64,000 bases of DNA, taken from positions 45,259,110-45,323,109 of the forward strand of contig CM077647.1 in NCBI GenBank assembly GCA_039707465.1, read 5' to 3'. The stretch is from Rhabdophis nuchalis (taxonomy: Eukaryota > Chordata > Lepidosauria > Squamata > Natricidae). The notes beneath the pieces are model-generated. The model searched no databases and had not been told where the DNA came from. It worked only from the letters and a program-made list of their open reading frames with translations. The position numbers and the translations under genes were made by a program. This document shows positions 1 through 13,397 of this stretch, piece by piece (position 1 is the first letter of the stretch; each line of letters starts with the position of its first letter).

Positions 1-2556
1 ATGGGGGACTTTAACCTGCCATCGGTGGGCGAATCATCCGTGGTAGCTCGGGAGTTCATGGCTTCCATGACGGCCATGGACCTGACCCAATTAATTCAAG
101 GCCCCACCCACGAGGGTGGACATACACCGGATCTCATCTTTGTCTCTGGCCAATGGAAGAGTGATCTGGGTATAGGGGATATAGTCATCACGCCCTTGTC
201 ATGGTCAGACCACTCACTTCTCCGGCTCGACTTTCCGACCGCTACTCCCTTCCGCGGGGAGGCGGAACCAGAGCCACCGATCTGGTTCCGCCCCAGGCGC
301 CTTATGGACCCTGATGGGTTCCAGACGGCGCTTGGGCCACTTCCTGTACCCCTGACCCGCGTCCCGATGGAGGACCTTGTGGCCGCATGGAATACTGCGA
401 CCACGGGAGCCTTGGATCGGGTCACGCCCTTGCGGCCTCACTTGCGGCGGTGAGCCACCCTGGCTCCTTGGTTTACCGAGGAGCTGAGGGTGATGAAACG
501 CCACAAGAGATGCCTAGAGAGAAGATGGAGGTCTACCCGTTCTGAATCTGACTGGACACAAGTAAGAGCCCATTTACGGACTTACATTGTGGCACTGAGA
601 GTGGCCAAACGTCATCATTGTGCCACTCTCATAGCATCCGCAGACAACCGCCCTGCCGCCCTGTTTAGGGTGACCCGCTCCCTCCTTCAACAGAGGGTGC
701 GGGAAGCCCCGTTACAGGGTAGAGCAGAGGAATTTGTGACTTTTCCGCAGGAGAAAATCGCTCAGATACAGAACGAGTTAGCCCCCATTGATGGCCCAGT
801 GGGATGCCACGAGACAGATCTTGTTTGGGAGGAGTTTGACTCCGTTACTTCCGAGGATATGGACAGGTTACGTGGGCGACTGCGAGCCACCACATGTTTA
901 TTGGATCCGTGCCCCTCCTGGCTTGTACTGGCATCCTGGGAGGTGACACGAGGTTGGCTTCAAGAGGTTGTCAACGCATCCTTAAGTGAGGGTTCCTTGC
1001 CCGCTTCCCTAAAAGAGGCTATGGATCCAGCTTTATTAACCAACTATCGTCCAGTCTCCAACCTTCCCTTCTTGGCGAAGGTTGTTGAGAGTGTGGTGGC
1101 ACAACAGTTTCCCTGTCACCTGGAGGAAGTTGATTATCTAGACCCGCGCCAGTCCGGCTTTCGGCCCGGGCATAGCACCGAGACGGCATTGGTCGCGTTG
1201 GTCGATGATCTCTGGAGGGCCAGAGATGGGGGTTGTTCCTCCATCCTGGTCCTATTAGACCTCTCGGCGGCTTTCGATACCATCGACCATGGTATCCTAT
1301 TGCATCGGCTGGGGGGGTTGGGGGTGGGAGGCACCGTTTTACGGTGGTTCACCTCCTACCTCTCTGGCCGATCGCAATTTGTGTTGACAGGAGAGCAGAG
1401 GTCGACCGCGAGACCCCTCACATGTGGGGTGCCTCAGGGGTCGGTCCTCTCGCCTCTCCTGTTCAACACATATATGAAGCCGCTGGGTGAGATCATCCGT
1501 GGTTTTGGGGTAGAGTATCACCTCTACGCTGATGATACACAGCTGTATATATCTACCCCAAACCACCCCAACGATGCCGTAGCGGTGATGTGCCAGTGCC
1601 TGGAAGCCGTGCGGATCTGGATGGGAAGTAACGGACTCAGGCTAAACCCGACCAAGACCGAGTGGCTGTGGTTTCCGGCTGCCCGATTCAACCAGCTCAC
1701 TCCATCGCTGGCCATAGGGGGTGAACATCTTGCCCCTGTGGATGGGGCGCGCAACTTGGGTGTCCTCCTGGATGCCCGGCTGTCCATGGAAGATCAAGTG
1801 GCAGCCGTGTCCAGAAGGGCGTTTTACCAGGTTCGCCTGGTTCGCCAGTTGCGCCCCCTATTGGATCGGGACGCCCTTCGCACAGTCACTCATGCTCTCG
1901 TGACATCCCGACTGGACTACTGTAACTCTCTCTACATGGGGCTTCCCTTGAGGTGCACCCGGAGACTTCAGATGGTCCAGAACGCAGCCGCGCGGGCAAT
2001 TCTGGGAACCTCCAGGTTTACCCACATAACACCGCTCTTGCGCGAGCTGCACTGGCTGCCTGTCGTGTTCCGGGTGCGCTTCAAGGTATTAGTCATCATT
2101 TTTAAAGCGCTCCATGGCTCGGGACCTAACTATCTGCGGGATCGGATCCTGCCTCATACATCCTCACGGCCGATTCGCTCCCACGGAGAGGGACTTCTCC
2201 GGGTCAGCGGGCGACGCCCAGGGGAAGGGCTCTCTCTGTGGCAGGCCCAGCCCTCTGGAACGACCTTCCCCCCGACATTAGAACGACCACGGACTTCCGC
2301 TCCTTCCGTCTAAAACTAAAAACACATCTTTTCTGCTTGGCCGGCCTAGGGTAGTCTCTCTCTATGGGGTTTTAGTTGTTTTAACTGGGAATTTTAGTAT
2401 GTCAATGGGGTATTTTAGCACAGGTATATGTTTAATTTGTTTTTAATCTGTTTGTATATTTATTGTTTTAGTTTTCCCTGTGCACCGCTCCGAGTCCCTA
2501 TGGGGAGAGGAGCGGTCAACAAATTAAAATTATTATTAAATTATTATTATTATTAG
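1..2556 (+). mobile_element. L2/CR1-group LINE, cut by window start, decayed
   Basis: Non-LTR retrotransposon encoding an APE-type endonuclease and a reverse transcriptase. Positions 1-453 give the C-terminal part of the endonuclease, with the MGDFNLP and SDHSLLRLDF motifs. An in-frame TGA at 451-453 sits where the intact copy at 16352 has CGA, which looks like CpG decay. Positions 490-2313 read through the RT with [19 protein letters not shown] and YADDTQLY. The RT lacks about 10 residues near 1020 and shifts frame near 2200 because of a short deletion. The 3' UTR carries the family stem-loop at 2484-2516 (ACCGCTC pairing with GAGCGGT) and ends in ATT repeats. Family placement (L2 clade, sometimes called CR1-L3 in squamates) is from the RT motifs. 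Confidence 0.9.
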
Positions 2557-3203
2557 AATGAGTTGTATTAGTCAAACAGAATGAAATCAAACATTATTCT
2601 CTTTCTCTTATGAAGAGCTGAGCCTACTGAGTTTTGGAGTAACTTTTCCCCGAAGTCATTTTTCTAAAGACTGGAAAATTGCTATAAGAAAGAAGGAAAG
2701 AATCATTCTGCCTGAATAATGTAGATGATGAAATATTGTATATAACTAATGTGCTTTTATGATACTAGTTTTATTTGTTTTATTAAGCATTCTAGAATTA
2801 GAGGTTGTTAGACTAGTGAACCATACACAGAGTTTCACTAGTTTTCCCCTTTTAGTCAGAAATCTTTTTCAGGTGTACATTTTGTATTTAAAAAAATGTT
2901 ACATGTGCCCCTCCTTTTAGAAAGAACATGTTTAAGATTCACTAATGTAAAGTAGTTATTATTTAAAATACATTTTAGAATTGTGACTTTTTATGTTAAG
3001 TAAATGTACAGTATACTACAAAATTGTTCAGTGTTATTCAGTTTCATATCTTTGGGGACATTACTTATATAATCAATTTCATATCATGGAAACAAGGAAG
3101 AATTAAGACTGAAAGGAGAACGTCACTAGATGAGGAACAAATTTTGAGTGAACATAGGTTAGAACTGTCTCCTGACTGTAAAGGCAGCCAAGGACAATAC
3201 TTT
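2557..3203. other. AT-rich intronic DNA, nothing recognised
   Basis: I see no coding exon, RNA gene or clear repeat here. It is inferred to be AHR intron 2 because exon 3 lies downstream at 9142. Confidence 0.5.
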
Positions 3204-3490
3204 AACAGAATAGCAGAGTTGGAAGGGACCTTGGAGGTCATTGAATCCAATCCTCTGCTCAAGCAGAAGATCCTGTACCATTTCAGGCAAATGGTTTTCC
3301 AATTTCTTACAAACTTCCAGGGGGGGGGGGGGGGATCCACAAATGGATGCAAATCGTTCCACTGATTAATTGTTCTGTCAGGAAATTTACCCTTCTAGGT
3401 TGCTTCTCTCCTTGATTAGTTTCCATCCAATGCTTGGTATCAGGTGCTTTGGTCAATAGTTGACCACCTCTTTTTTGTGGCAGCATGATG
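3204..3490 (-). mobile_element. CR1 LINE 3' fragment
   Basis: The stretch starting at GAGTTGGAAGGGACC and running through a CTCTGCTCAAGCAG-like segment and TGATTAATTGTTC matches the reverse complement of the amniote CR1 3' end as I know it. It is 5' truncated and non-coding. A run of 14 G at about 3321-3334 interrupts it. The call is from memory of the consensus, not from alignment. Confidence 0.7.
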
Positions 3491-4373
3491 AATTGAGGAA
3501 AGGACCATCTCTATTTGAGTTCCACTTGCAATTATAACAGTGTTGTACATTCCCCCCTATGGTGCCAATTTTCATCTGAGAAAATTATATATTTTGATAC
3601 ACAATGCACATCTTTATGATGCCAGTTTTTCTATCTAATATTTGTTAACTTCCAGAATGCTATATTTCTTAGAGCTAAGGTGAATGTGAGAAACGTTTTC
3701 AAGGAGAAAAGAAATTTGGGAACCTAAAATCTTTCCCAATATTTTTTTTTCAGTTAGCTTTCTTTCTTTTAGAGACTTACAATCTTTCAATCAACTGTTT
3801 TTGTGGCAACCGTCATTAAAATAAGGCCAGATATACTTTGAGAGTAAAGACAATATTTTTATGAAAATGCTATTGTTTAGATGTCTATCAGCATTATTAA
3901 AAATTTTACACAGCCAAGTCCGTTTAATTTAGTTGGTAATTAAAATTAGATGACGATTGGATCAGGAAATGGAGAAGAAATTGGGTTGGGCATAAATGTT
4001 TAGAAGCTGATCCACTAGGGCTAGGCCCAGTTCATCTACTTGCTCTCGGGCCACTCATGACACTCTTATCTTTATAACTAACTCAGTTTGATATTAATTA
4101 TCAATCTTCTCCTTTGTCAAGGTCTCTCGGTCTCATATTTTTAGAATTCTTTCTGCAAAGATATATACTTTTGCTTCTTAAGGGAGAATGAAGGTCAATG
4201 CTCACCTCTGCTTGTGAAAAAGAAATGGAGCAGTTAGGACAGACATTGAAAGGTTTGATCAGTAATTTTTAGTAAAAATCAAGTCTTCGCAGCAGCCTTC
4301 CAGAGGCTCATATTGCTCCTATCCTCCCATTGTTTAAAAAGCAGTTAAACATATGTTCATTTCTTTATTTCTT

Positions 4374-4622
4374 GGGTGGCTCAGTGGCTAAAACGCTAAC
4401 CTTGTCGATCAGAAAGGTCGACAGTTGGCCGTTTAACTCTCTAATGCCACATAATGGAGTGAGCTCCCGTTACTTGTCCCAGCTTCTGCCAACCTAGCAG
4501 TTTGAAAGCATGTAAAAAAGTAACAGCTTTGGCTTTTAAGCTTTGAAATGGAGGTGAGTACCGCCCCCTAGGGTTGGGAATGACTAGCACATATGTGCGA
4601 GGAGAACCTTTACCTTTAAGGG
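4374..4622 (+). mobile_element. tRNA-derived SINE (Sauria-like)
   Basis: It begins with GGGTGGCTCAGTGGC, a tRNA-type pol III A box, and has a degraded B-box region near 4430. It ends in GGAGAACCTTTACCTTTAAG, the BovB-type tail I associate with Sauria SINEs. The middle is shortened and mutated, so this is an old copy. Subfamily is uncertain. Confidence 0.7.
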
Positions 4623-4635
4623 TGGCAAGCTGGTA

Positions 4636-4954
4636 TAGGTAGTCTTCATATTACAATCATTCATTTTGCGACCATTTGAAATTACAAAGGTACTGAAAAA
4701 GGTGACGTACACTTAGGACTGTCACATCATCCCCATGTTCATGTCATCCCCATTTACTACCTTTCTAACCATTCTGGCAAGTAAAGTCAAAGGAGAAAGC
4801 CAGATTTGTTTAACAGCTGCATGGTTCATTTAATAACTGCAGTAATTTTCTTAACAGCCATGGCAAAAAAAGCTTATGAAATTCAATACAACTCAATAAC
4901 TGCCTTGCATAGCAATGGAAATTCTGGTCCCATTGTAAAATCATGGACTATATG
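4636..4954 (-). mobile_element. TA-flanked MITE (AGGTAGTC family)
   Basis: The left end TAGGTAGTCTTCATATTAC is preceded by TA and the right end reads GGACTATA. The interior CAATGGAAATTCTGGTC and AACAGCCATGGCAAAA matches, in reverse complement, the copy starting at 15279. No transposase is present. The TA flanks suggest mobilisation by a Tc1/mariner-like transposase, which is an inference. Confidence 0.65.
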
Positions 4955-5216
4955 TAGTAGCTTTTATTTTTCTATTCAGTTATAGTATAAACACGCCTCT
5001 GGTCCGTTTTCTGTTTGGTTTAGAGCAATGGTGGGTTTTTTTTGGTATTTTTATTGCTATAAGCCAGGCATGTCCAAAGTCTGGCCCGCGGGCCATTTGC
5101 GACCCGGGGGTTGGTTTAATACGGCCCTCCAACAGCCCTCCCTGCTCTGTGTAAATGTGGCCCTCCCTTCCTCCCTCTGTCTCTGGGGCTGTGTGGCTGG
5201 GAGGGAGGTGGACGGA

Positions 5217-5814
5217 GGTTACGGACGCCTCCTCCCGCAGCGGGCGAGGGAGCAGGCGGGGTGAGCACCCAAGGCTACCGTTATCTTAAGCACCACCGAG
5301 GCTGTCGCCCGGCAGGGGCGTCAGGCAGGGGCGCCGGTCGCGCCTCCATCGCTGCACGTTCTGGGGCTGCGAAGCTGGGAGGGAGGTGAACGCGTGGCCC
5401 CAGAACGTCCGCTTGGTGCCTGCTGGAGGGAGCCGCAATGGAGACGCGACCGGCTTCCCTGCCTGCGTCAGGCAGGGAAGCTGGTCGCGTCTCCATCGCG
5501 TCTCCCTCCGGCGGGCACCACGGCTTATGTTCTGGGGCCGCGCGTTCACCTCCTTCCCAGCCACGCAGCCCCAGAACGTGCAGCTCCCACCGCACAAGGT
5601 CGCCCGGCAGGGGCGTCAGGCAGGGAAGACGGACGCGCGGCCTCAGAACGTAAGCCGTGGTGCCTGCCGGAGGGAGCCGCGATGGAGACGCGACCAGCTT
5701 CCCTGCCTGACACCCCTGCCGGGCGACAGCCTCGGTGGTGCTTAAGATGACGGTAGCCTTGGGTGCTCACCCCGCCTGCTCCTTCGCTCGCTGCGGGAGG
5801 AGGCGTCCGTAACC
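5217..5814. repeat. Nested GC-rich inverted repeat inside the hAT element
   Basis: Positions 5217-5330 and 5701-5814 are near-perfect reverse complements of about 114 bp. Between them lies a further near-palindrome centred near 5467, with GAGACGCGACC and GGTCGCGTCTC as arms. A block containing GGAGGGAGCCGC occurs at both 5426 and 5670. The region is CpG-rich in an AT-rich neighbourhood. It could fold into a long hairpin as RNA or as single-stranded DNA. Confidence 0.85.
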
Positions 5815-5839
5815 TCTGGCATACCGGCCCTTCTGCTGC

Positions 5840-6572
5840 TTCCCGGGGTGGGGGAGGGGAGGAGAGGGGAGAGAGGGAGTGACTGACAGACACAGAGAGA
5901 GGCAGAAGGGGAGGGAGGGAAAGACACAGAGAGAGAGGGAGAGAGACGGAGAGAGACACAGATAGAGAATGACACAGGGAGGGATTGAATCGGAGACAGA
6001 CGGGGAAAGAGGGAGAGACAGACATACAGAGGGAGGGAGGGAGAGAATCAGAGAGAGTGACACACACAGAGACAGGGAGAGACAGAGAGAGGGAGGGAGA
6101 GGCAGATAGATAGAGACTGATTAAGTGAGTGAGAGACAGACAGACAGACACACACACAGAGTGACAGAGAGAAAGAGAAAGAGAGAAAGAGAAAGAAAGA
6201 GAAAGAAAGAGAGAGAGAAAGAAAGAAAGAGACAGAAAGAGACAGAAAGAAAGAGAAAAAGAGAGAGAAAGAGAGAGAGAGAAAAAGGGAAGGAAAGAGC
6301 GAAAGAGAGAGAGAGAGAGAGACAGAGAGACAGAAAGAAAGAGAAAGAGAGAGAGAGAAAGAAAGAGAGAAAGAGAGAAATGGAGAGAGAGAGGAAGAAA
6401 GAGAGAGAGAAAGGGAGACAGAAAGAAAGAGAAAAAAGAGAGAGAGAAAAATGGAGAGAGAGAGAGAGGAAGAGAGAGAAAGAGAGACAGAAAGAGAGAA
6501 AAAGAGAGAGAGAGAAAGAAAGAGCGAGAGAAATGGAGAGAGAGGAAGAAAGAGAGAAAGAGAGAAAGAGGT
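5840..6572. repeat. About 730-bp GA-rich purine tract
   Basis: The plus strand is almost entirely A and G, made of degenerate GAGA and GAAAGA units, with CACACA interruptions near 6060 and 6150. Long open frames on both strands here (Arg/Glu/Lys-rich or Ser/Leu-rich) are low-complexity artefacts, not genes. Such mirror-rich purine tracts can form triplex DNA. Confidence 0.95.
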
Positions 6573-6806
6573 AGGTAAGTTTTTTAAAATTTATTTTCAA
6601 TACATTGTGAAAACTCAACTGTCAGTTGATCTTAATGTTATGAAATGAAAAGTATGTCATTTGCAATTAACTTGGCATAAAATAATTTATTTGCATTTAA
6701 TTGTAATGGTTCAAAGAATGTTCGGAAAAATGTTCGGCCCTCCACCATGTTCACTTCATCCAATCTGGCCCTCTTTGAAAAAAGTTTGGACACCACTGCT
6801 ATAAGC

Positions 6807-9141
6807 TATCGGGTCATCCTGCCCTTATAAACGTGATAATCAAGGTTGTCAGTTGTTGGGAAACCTAGCATCTGACTATGATATTACAAGTTTCTGACTT
6901 GTCTCATTCCTAACAGCAAGATTAAAGTTTTGTACATCCTGATAATTAAGGAAAAGTTCAATGTCACAACAGTTTCTCTTTCTCCAAACATATTTTCATT
7001 TGGCTAGTCTCGGAACAGTTTTCATGAAATAACTGTTTTAATTGTTTAATAATGTATTTATTTTTACAAAGTATGCACATAAAATATACAAACTAATATT
7101 AATTTGTGATGATACAGTTGCTACAGAATACATTTCTGGAGTTGTTTATTTTTCATCATACCTATTGGTTTGAAGGATAAAGGATTTTAGTTTCGCAAAA
7201 CTTGCACTTTTCATTAAAAAAAAATCCTAAATTTACTTTGAAATAATTCTTACTCTATTTCATCCTTTTTTATTTGATTCAAAAGAATGGAAGAGTTTCA
7301 TTTTATTCATCCTGAAAAGGAAATTAATTCATTACATAATCAATTAAATAAATACAATTGTATCTTGATAACCATCTTATATTATTCATGTTCTTGCATA
7401 ACAGAACACACTAACTATAAGAGAAAAAGCAGATAAACAACGTGAATTGTATTTAACAGTCAAATTGCAGTTTAGAAAATTATGTCCTTTTTTTTCTGCT
7501 GCTGCTGTAGCCTCACTTAAATTAGAATCTCCATTGAAGTATTCAACTCTTTGTGACTTCATGGAAATATCAATGTGGGTTTTTTTTGCTAATTGCAGAA
7601 GTGGTTGCCATTGTATTCTTTCAGAGTGGTTTTCTGATTTCTAGTAAGCCCCTTTAGCACTAATATTCTTTGGAGATCTTTAAGTATTAACCATATTTGA
7701 CCATGCTTAATTTCCTGGCTAGACAAGGCTACCCTGATGCTGCCATGTGCCAAAATGTTGTTAAATTCCCATGCAAAAATAACAGGATTTACTTGCAACT
7801 TTTAGGACTCACACCTTTTATTACTTACATATTTCAAAAAAAATAACTTTTTGGGCAAATCTAGATGAGACTAGTTTGTAACTGCTTCTTAACAAGAAAA
7901 ACTGCTTTCAATGTTCTTTGACTTTTTAAATATAGGCATTTTATATATTCTGTCTTTCATCCTTACTGAAATTTACTTTTTACTACCATTGTAGTAAAAT
8001 TCTAATACTATATGTGTTTAATAATTAAAAGATTAACTCTGTTGTAAAATGTAATACATATTGGAACTAAACTTTCCAAAATTCATTTTCTAATCAATTT
8101 TATTGTCTGGAAATTGCATACCACTCTAGAAAAGTTGGAAACTTTGGAAAGCGCTGCAAGAACATTATTGTAACTATCCTGCAGTGACAAATATTTGACA
8201 GCTGACAAAATTACATTCTTAGTTAGCATCATTAGTACAAGCCGAAATAGATTTTATGTTACAGTGACCAACAGAGATGTTAAATGTATGAAATTAGCTT
8301 TGTGATCAGTCATTAGTAGTGTTGCACTTGAACAGACAGGATAAATTTTTATAGCTTGAGATGGGTTGTGTGGGTGAAGCAAAGGAAAAATGTTAATCTA
8401 TTCCCATAAGGCTATGCAAGACATTTGAAAAAATAAGCTTTACAAAACATACTACCAAACCAAGTTTTCTCAAAACTTCACAGTAGATACACTATTTGGA
8501 AGAAGTGCAAGGCTGTTTGAAGGCTGCCCCTAGCGATGATGCACAGCTGCTTCACTGGCACTATTAGAAAAAAAAACAATTAGGGACGGCCTTTGAAACA
8601 GACATAACATTTCTTTAAAATGTAGCTGACTTAATATTTCAAGGACTGCTGCTTGATTGGCTTGGCTTCCTTTGTAGATATCCAATCATCAAGAACTTAC
8701 TTTTTTTTCCCAATGGAGAAGTAGGAGGATGCCTAAACCCATCAGCAAAGCAATCTTCCAATTGCAATTTTGCTGCGTTGGGCAGTTGGTTCTCCATTGG
8801 CTGGTGGTATAAAGGGAGGATCAAGCAAAGCCAAAGGGATTTGCTTAGTATTTCTTGCACACCCAGAATCAGAATACCACCATTTGCTGGCAAACCAGGA
8901 TAGAGATAGGTTAAGAATTTATGCATTTTAGACCAATATAACTGTTTGACTATAGTGACTAGATAGATTTTTTGTGTTGTTGTATTGATTTTATTTTCAT
9001 ATAAATTTCATATTGTCTACACACAGTGGTAAATTATGCATTTTATTAATATTATTTCAGAATTACATTTTGATTGAGTACAAAATTTACTTCTGTGAAA
9101 TGCTTATAATACTTTTTGAATATTTCATTTCACCCCTTCAG
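6807..9141. other. Intron 2 distal part, nothing recognised
   Basis: AT-rich DNA leading to the acceptor of AHR exon 3. Short inverted matches such as CCAATGGAGA near 8711 and TCTCCATTGG near 8792 are present, but no exon or repeat family is recognised. Confidence 0.5.
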
Positions 9142-9257
9142 TTACATTGAAATCAAGGAGTTCAACAAAGCCTGAAAGAAACAGCATGCAGGACAGCAAC
9201 AGCACCGTGCAGACCAGAGGGAGAATGAATATGCTAGAAGGTGAACTTTTGCTGCAG
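9142..9257 (+). CDS. AHR: AHR exon 3 (linker after bHLH)
   Basis: Acceptor CCCCTTCAG and donor CAG|GTAATT bound 116 nt that enter in phase (2 nt completing a Val/Phe-type codon) and encode TLKSRSSTKPERN through MLEGELLLQ. This corresponds to the human segment between the bHLH and PAS-A (LQEGEFLLQ). The linker is poorly conserved, as expected for AHR. AHR is the ligand-activated bHLH-PAS transcription factor that pairs with ARNT and drives xenobiotic-response genes. Exons 1-2 with the start codon and bHLH are not in the window. Confidence 0.92.
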
Positions 9258-10505
9258 GTAATTATCATCATTACTGTGAATATTTTAATGGAATTTCTTA
9301 CAGCAATGTACAAAGGAACTTTATTTTGCAAAATGGTTTGGGTCTGCCCAGTTATTATTATTAATACAATTTTGCAAGTGTTCTTGAAAGTTTTCTTCCT
9401 TTTTGGTGTTGCTTTTTTGTTTTTCCTTTGTTTTTCTGTTTCATAAAAAAGAATCACTTTCCCAATTCCATGGACTTCTGAATTACTAATCTCTTAACAG
9501 ACTTGCTTGCTATTTGAGGATGAGTTATGATATCATACATCTGTGGAGATTTCAATTGTCCCCGTCATGGTTATCCCAAAGGTGCTTATCCAAAAGGCAG
9601 CTGGACTTTACTTTTTTTCTTTCAAAACATTTCACTTCTTATCCAAGAGACTCCTTCTGTTCTTTAGAACAGAAGAAACTTCTTGGATGAGAAGCGGAAA
9701 TGTTTTCAAATAAAAAAACCCAGGAAAGTCCAATTGCCTTTGGAAAGGCACCTTTGGGAATCATCATTCATTTCTCCACTGATTTAATAAGACAGCATTC
9801 TCTTTCTCAGCCCAGATTGTAGTAGTAGATGATTTATAAATAAATAAATTTTGCCTGGCCGTTAAACAAATGTTGGATAATAGTTTGGTTGCAATTCTTC
9901 TGGCAACACATTGCAGTTGTTTCTCTAATAGATCAAATTAAGGGACATTATGTTTGCTTGATTCTTATTTTGTGCAATGTATAAATCCACCCACTGTTAA
10001 TTTTTATGTATGAATCAGCACACTGGTTTCCTGAAAATCTGTGATTGAAAAATCTCACTTTCGTGCCATTTAGCCACTGTATGTCAATAGCCTAAAACTT
10101 ACATGTTGTACATTTAAAAAAAAACCCAAACCTCAGTTTTTCTTTTAATCCTTCTTGTTGCCTATCAGGTTTTTCCTTTATATTTAACTCTTATGCCAAT
10201 GTTAAAAAAAATGTCCAAAAATATATAAGGGAGGGGTTTTTTTCAGATTTTTTTTTCTATTTCATCCCCTGATCCCTTAAAAAACTATTCACAAAAACCA
10301 ATGTGCTTTCTAAAGTATTACTTTAAAGTAAAAGGCTAGAATTGGAAATATAATTTAGATGCTTTATTGGGTACATTCACAAAGTGCTGTTGAGTTTATT
10401 ATATCACACTATTGCTATTTGTGTACTAGTAAATTGTTCATGCATGATCAATAAGTCATTTTAAAACCAATGCTTTTTTAAAAACCATATTGCTGTTGTC
10501 TTCAG
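9258..10505 (+). other. AHR: AHR intron 3
   Basis: GT...AG intron of 1.25 kb. It contains the 186-bp inverted repeat at 9574-9759; the rest is AT-rich and unremarkable. Confidence 0.85.
9574..9759. repeat. Inverted repeat (foldback MITE-like)
   Basis: The left arm starts TCCCAAAGGTGC and the right arm ends GGCACCTTTGGGA. The arms are about 90 bp each and centred at CTGTTCTTTAGAACAG near 9665, with only scattered mismatches. Its transcript could form a long hairpin in the AHR pre-mRNA. The repeat family is not identified. Confidence 0.8.
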
Positions 10506-10595
10506 GCATTAAATGGCTTTGTGCTAGTTGTCACATCAGATGCCCACATATTTTATGTGTCTTCTACAATCCAGGATTATTTGGGTTTCCAGCAG
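10506..10595 (+). CDS. AHR: AHR exon 4 (start of PAS-A)
   Basis: Exactly 30 codons, [20 protein letters not shown] through DYLGFQQ, between TTGTCTTCAG and GTATGC. It matches the first strands of AHR PAS-A (human [20 protein letters not shown]). PAS-A mediates dimerisation with ARNT. Confidence 0.97.
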
Positions 10596-11511
10596 GTATG
10601 CACTTAAATTATAGATTTTTTAAACAATTTATATTATTACTATATTGTTGTTATTTAGTGAAATGCAACTTTTTAAACATCACTTGCTTTTTGCTCACTG
10701 AAAAAAACAGTGTGATACACAAACAATCCAGGAAGTTGTTGTGGGACTCATTTTAAAGAAAACTATTCATTTTTCTCTCTGTTCAAATTTCTTTTCCATA
10801 GCTGTTAACTTCTCCAAACATAGTAAATTATAGTTTGTCCTCATTATATGTCTCTCCCTAATGTCATTTACTGTTTGCATAGATAACAAGTATTCAAATG
10901 AATATATAAGGCCTTAAAAATTAAGAAATGTTATTAAAAAGGAAACATGGCAACTTAAATATATGTTAAACTTTTTAAACTACGATATAAGTTTTAAGTT
11001 TTGATTCCAAACTATATCCTGTAATCCTCTTCTGTGGATGAATGGACTAGATTCATTTCCATGTTCACATCTCTTCTAAAGAAACCCACTCCAGACTTCT
11101 TTCTGTTCCACGTACATCTAGTTATCAATTGAAGAGAATATTTGGAGTTCATACTTGAACTGTGACATCCGTGGTGCTCTTTGAGCTTAGTTGTTTTGGC
11201 TATAGACATTGGTTGTTTTCTTGCAGAGAGTGAAACGTCTGCAAAAAAAACAACCAACCGCAGAAGATACCAAGCACCCTACATTTCTAGATTCTAGATG
11301 TTTAGTCTATCCTTTCTTCACTAGTAATATTGTTCCATAATGATAAAAAAAAGTATTTAACTTATTCAGTAGGGGTGTCGTTGTTTTTTTGTAAATCATT
11401 TCCCTGTGTTATTTCACAATTATACTCAGACAAACTCTGGCGCTCATTTTACTAATCAGATTTGGTGAATAAAATGCTTGAAATATTTTTATTATTATTT
11501 CTTCCATGTAG

Positions 11512-11635
11512 TCTGACATTATACACCAGTGTGTATTTGAATTAATTCACACAGAAGATAGACCAGAATTCCAGCGTCAGATTCACTGGGCTCTTAATCC
11601 TATACAGTCCACAGATTCTGGACAGATAATGCAAG
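11512..11635 (+). CDS. AHR: AHR exon 5 (PAS-A continued)
   Basis: Encodes [20 protein letters not shown] and on to [15 protein letters not shown] plus one nucleotide (phase 1 exit), bounded by CCATGTAG and GTGAGG. It contains the conserved [14 protein letters not shown](I/L)HWALNP core of AHR PAS-A. Confidence 0.97.
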
Positions 11636-13266
<1,631 letters not shown>

Positions 13267-13397
13267 GAGACAATGGATTTCAACAAACAGCAACATATTA
13301 CAACCCTGATCAGCTTCCCCCAGAGAATTCGTCCTTCATGGAGCGAAATTTCATTTGTAGGTTACGCTGTCTCTTGGATAATTCATCTGGATTTTTG
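13267..13397 (+). CDS. AHR: AHR exon 6 (inter-PAS, end of PAS-A)
   Basis: 131 nt between CCCCTATAG and GTGGGT. It completes a Gly codon and then encodes 43 residues, [20 protein letters not shown] through [16 protein letters not shown]. Human AHR has the same YNPDQ(I/L)PPEN and [14 protein letters not shown] motifs. The first residues are poorly conserved, as in other AHRs. Confidence 0.97.

Larger units (their letters stand above)
5065..6798. mobile_element. Non-autonomous hAT element with 8-bp TSD
   Basis: The termini are imperfect inverted repeats: CAGGCATGTCCAAAGTCTGG on the left and CAGTGGTGTCCAAACTTTTT reading inward from the right. It is flanked by a perfect 8-bp duplication CTATAAGC at 5057-5064 and 6799-6806, the hallmark of hAT elements. 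No transposase is encoded. The interior consists of a GC-rich nested inverted repeat (5217-5814) and a long purine tract (5840-6572), both listed separately. Open frames here are by-products of low-complexity sequence. Confidence 0.9.

Noticed and set aside
3024..3365. 113-codon frame possibly an upstream AHR exon
   Set aside because: Half of it is the reversed CR1 fragment and it bears no resemblance to the AHR bHLH.
5281..5750. Several overlapping Arg/Pro-rich frames on both strands
   Set aside because: They reflect the GC-rich nested palindrome; none continues beyond it and no domain is visible.
6121..6618. Long open frames on both strands (Arg/Glu-rich and Ser/Leu-rich)
   Set aside because: They are translations of the GA/CT low-complexity tract and have no homology-like features.
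1..9141. Searched for AHR exons 1-2 (bHLH)
   Set aside because: No basic region or helix-loop-helix sequence was found in any frame; they must lie upstream of the window.
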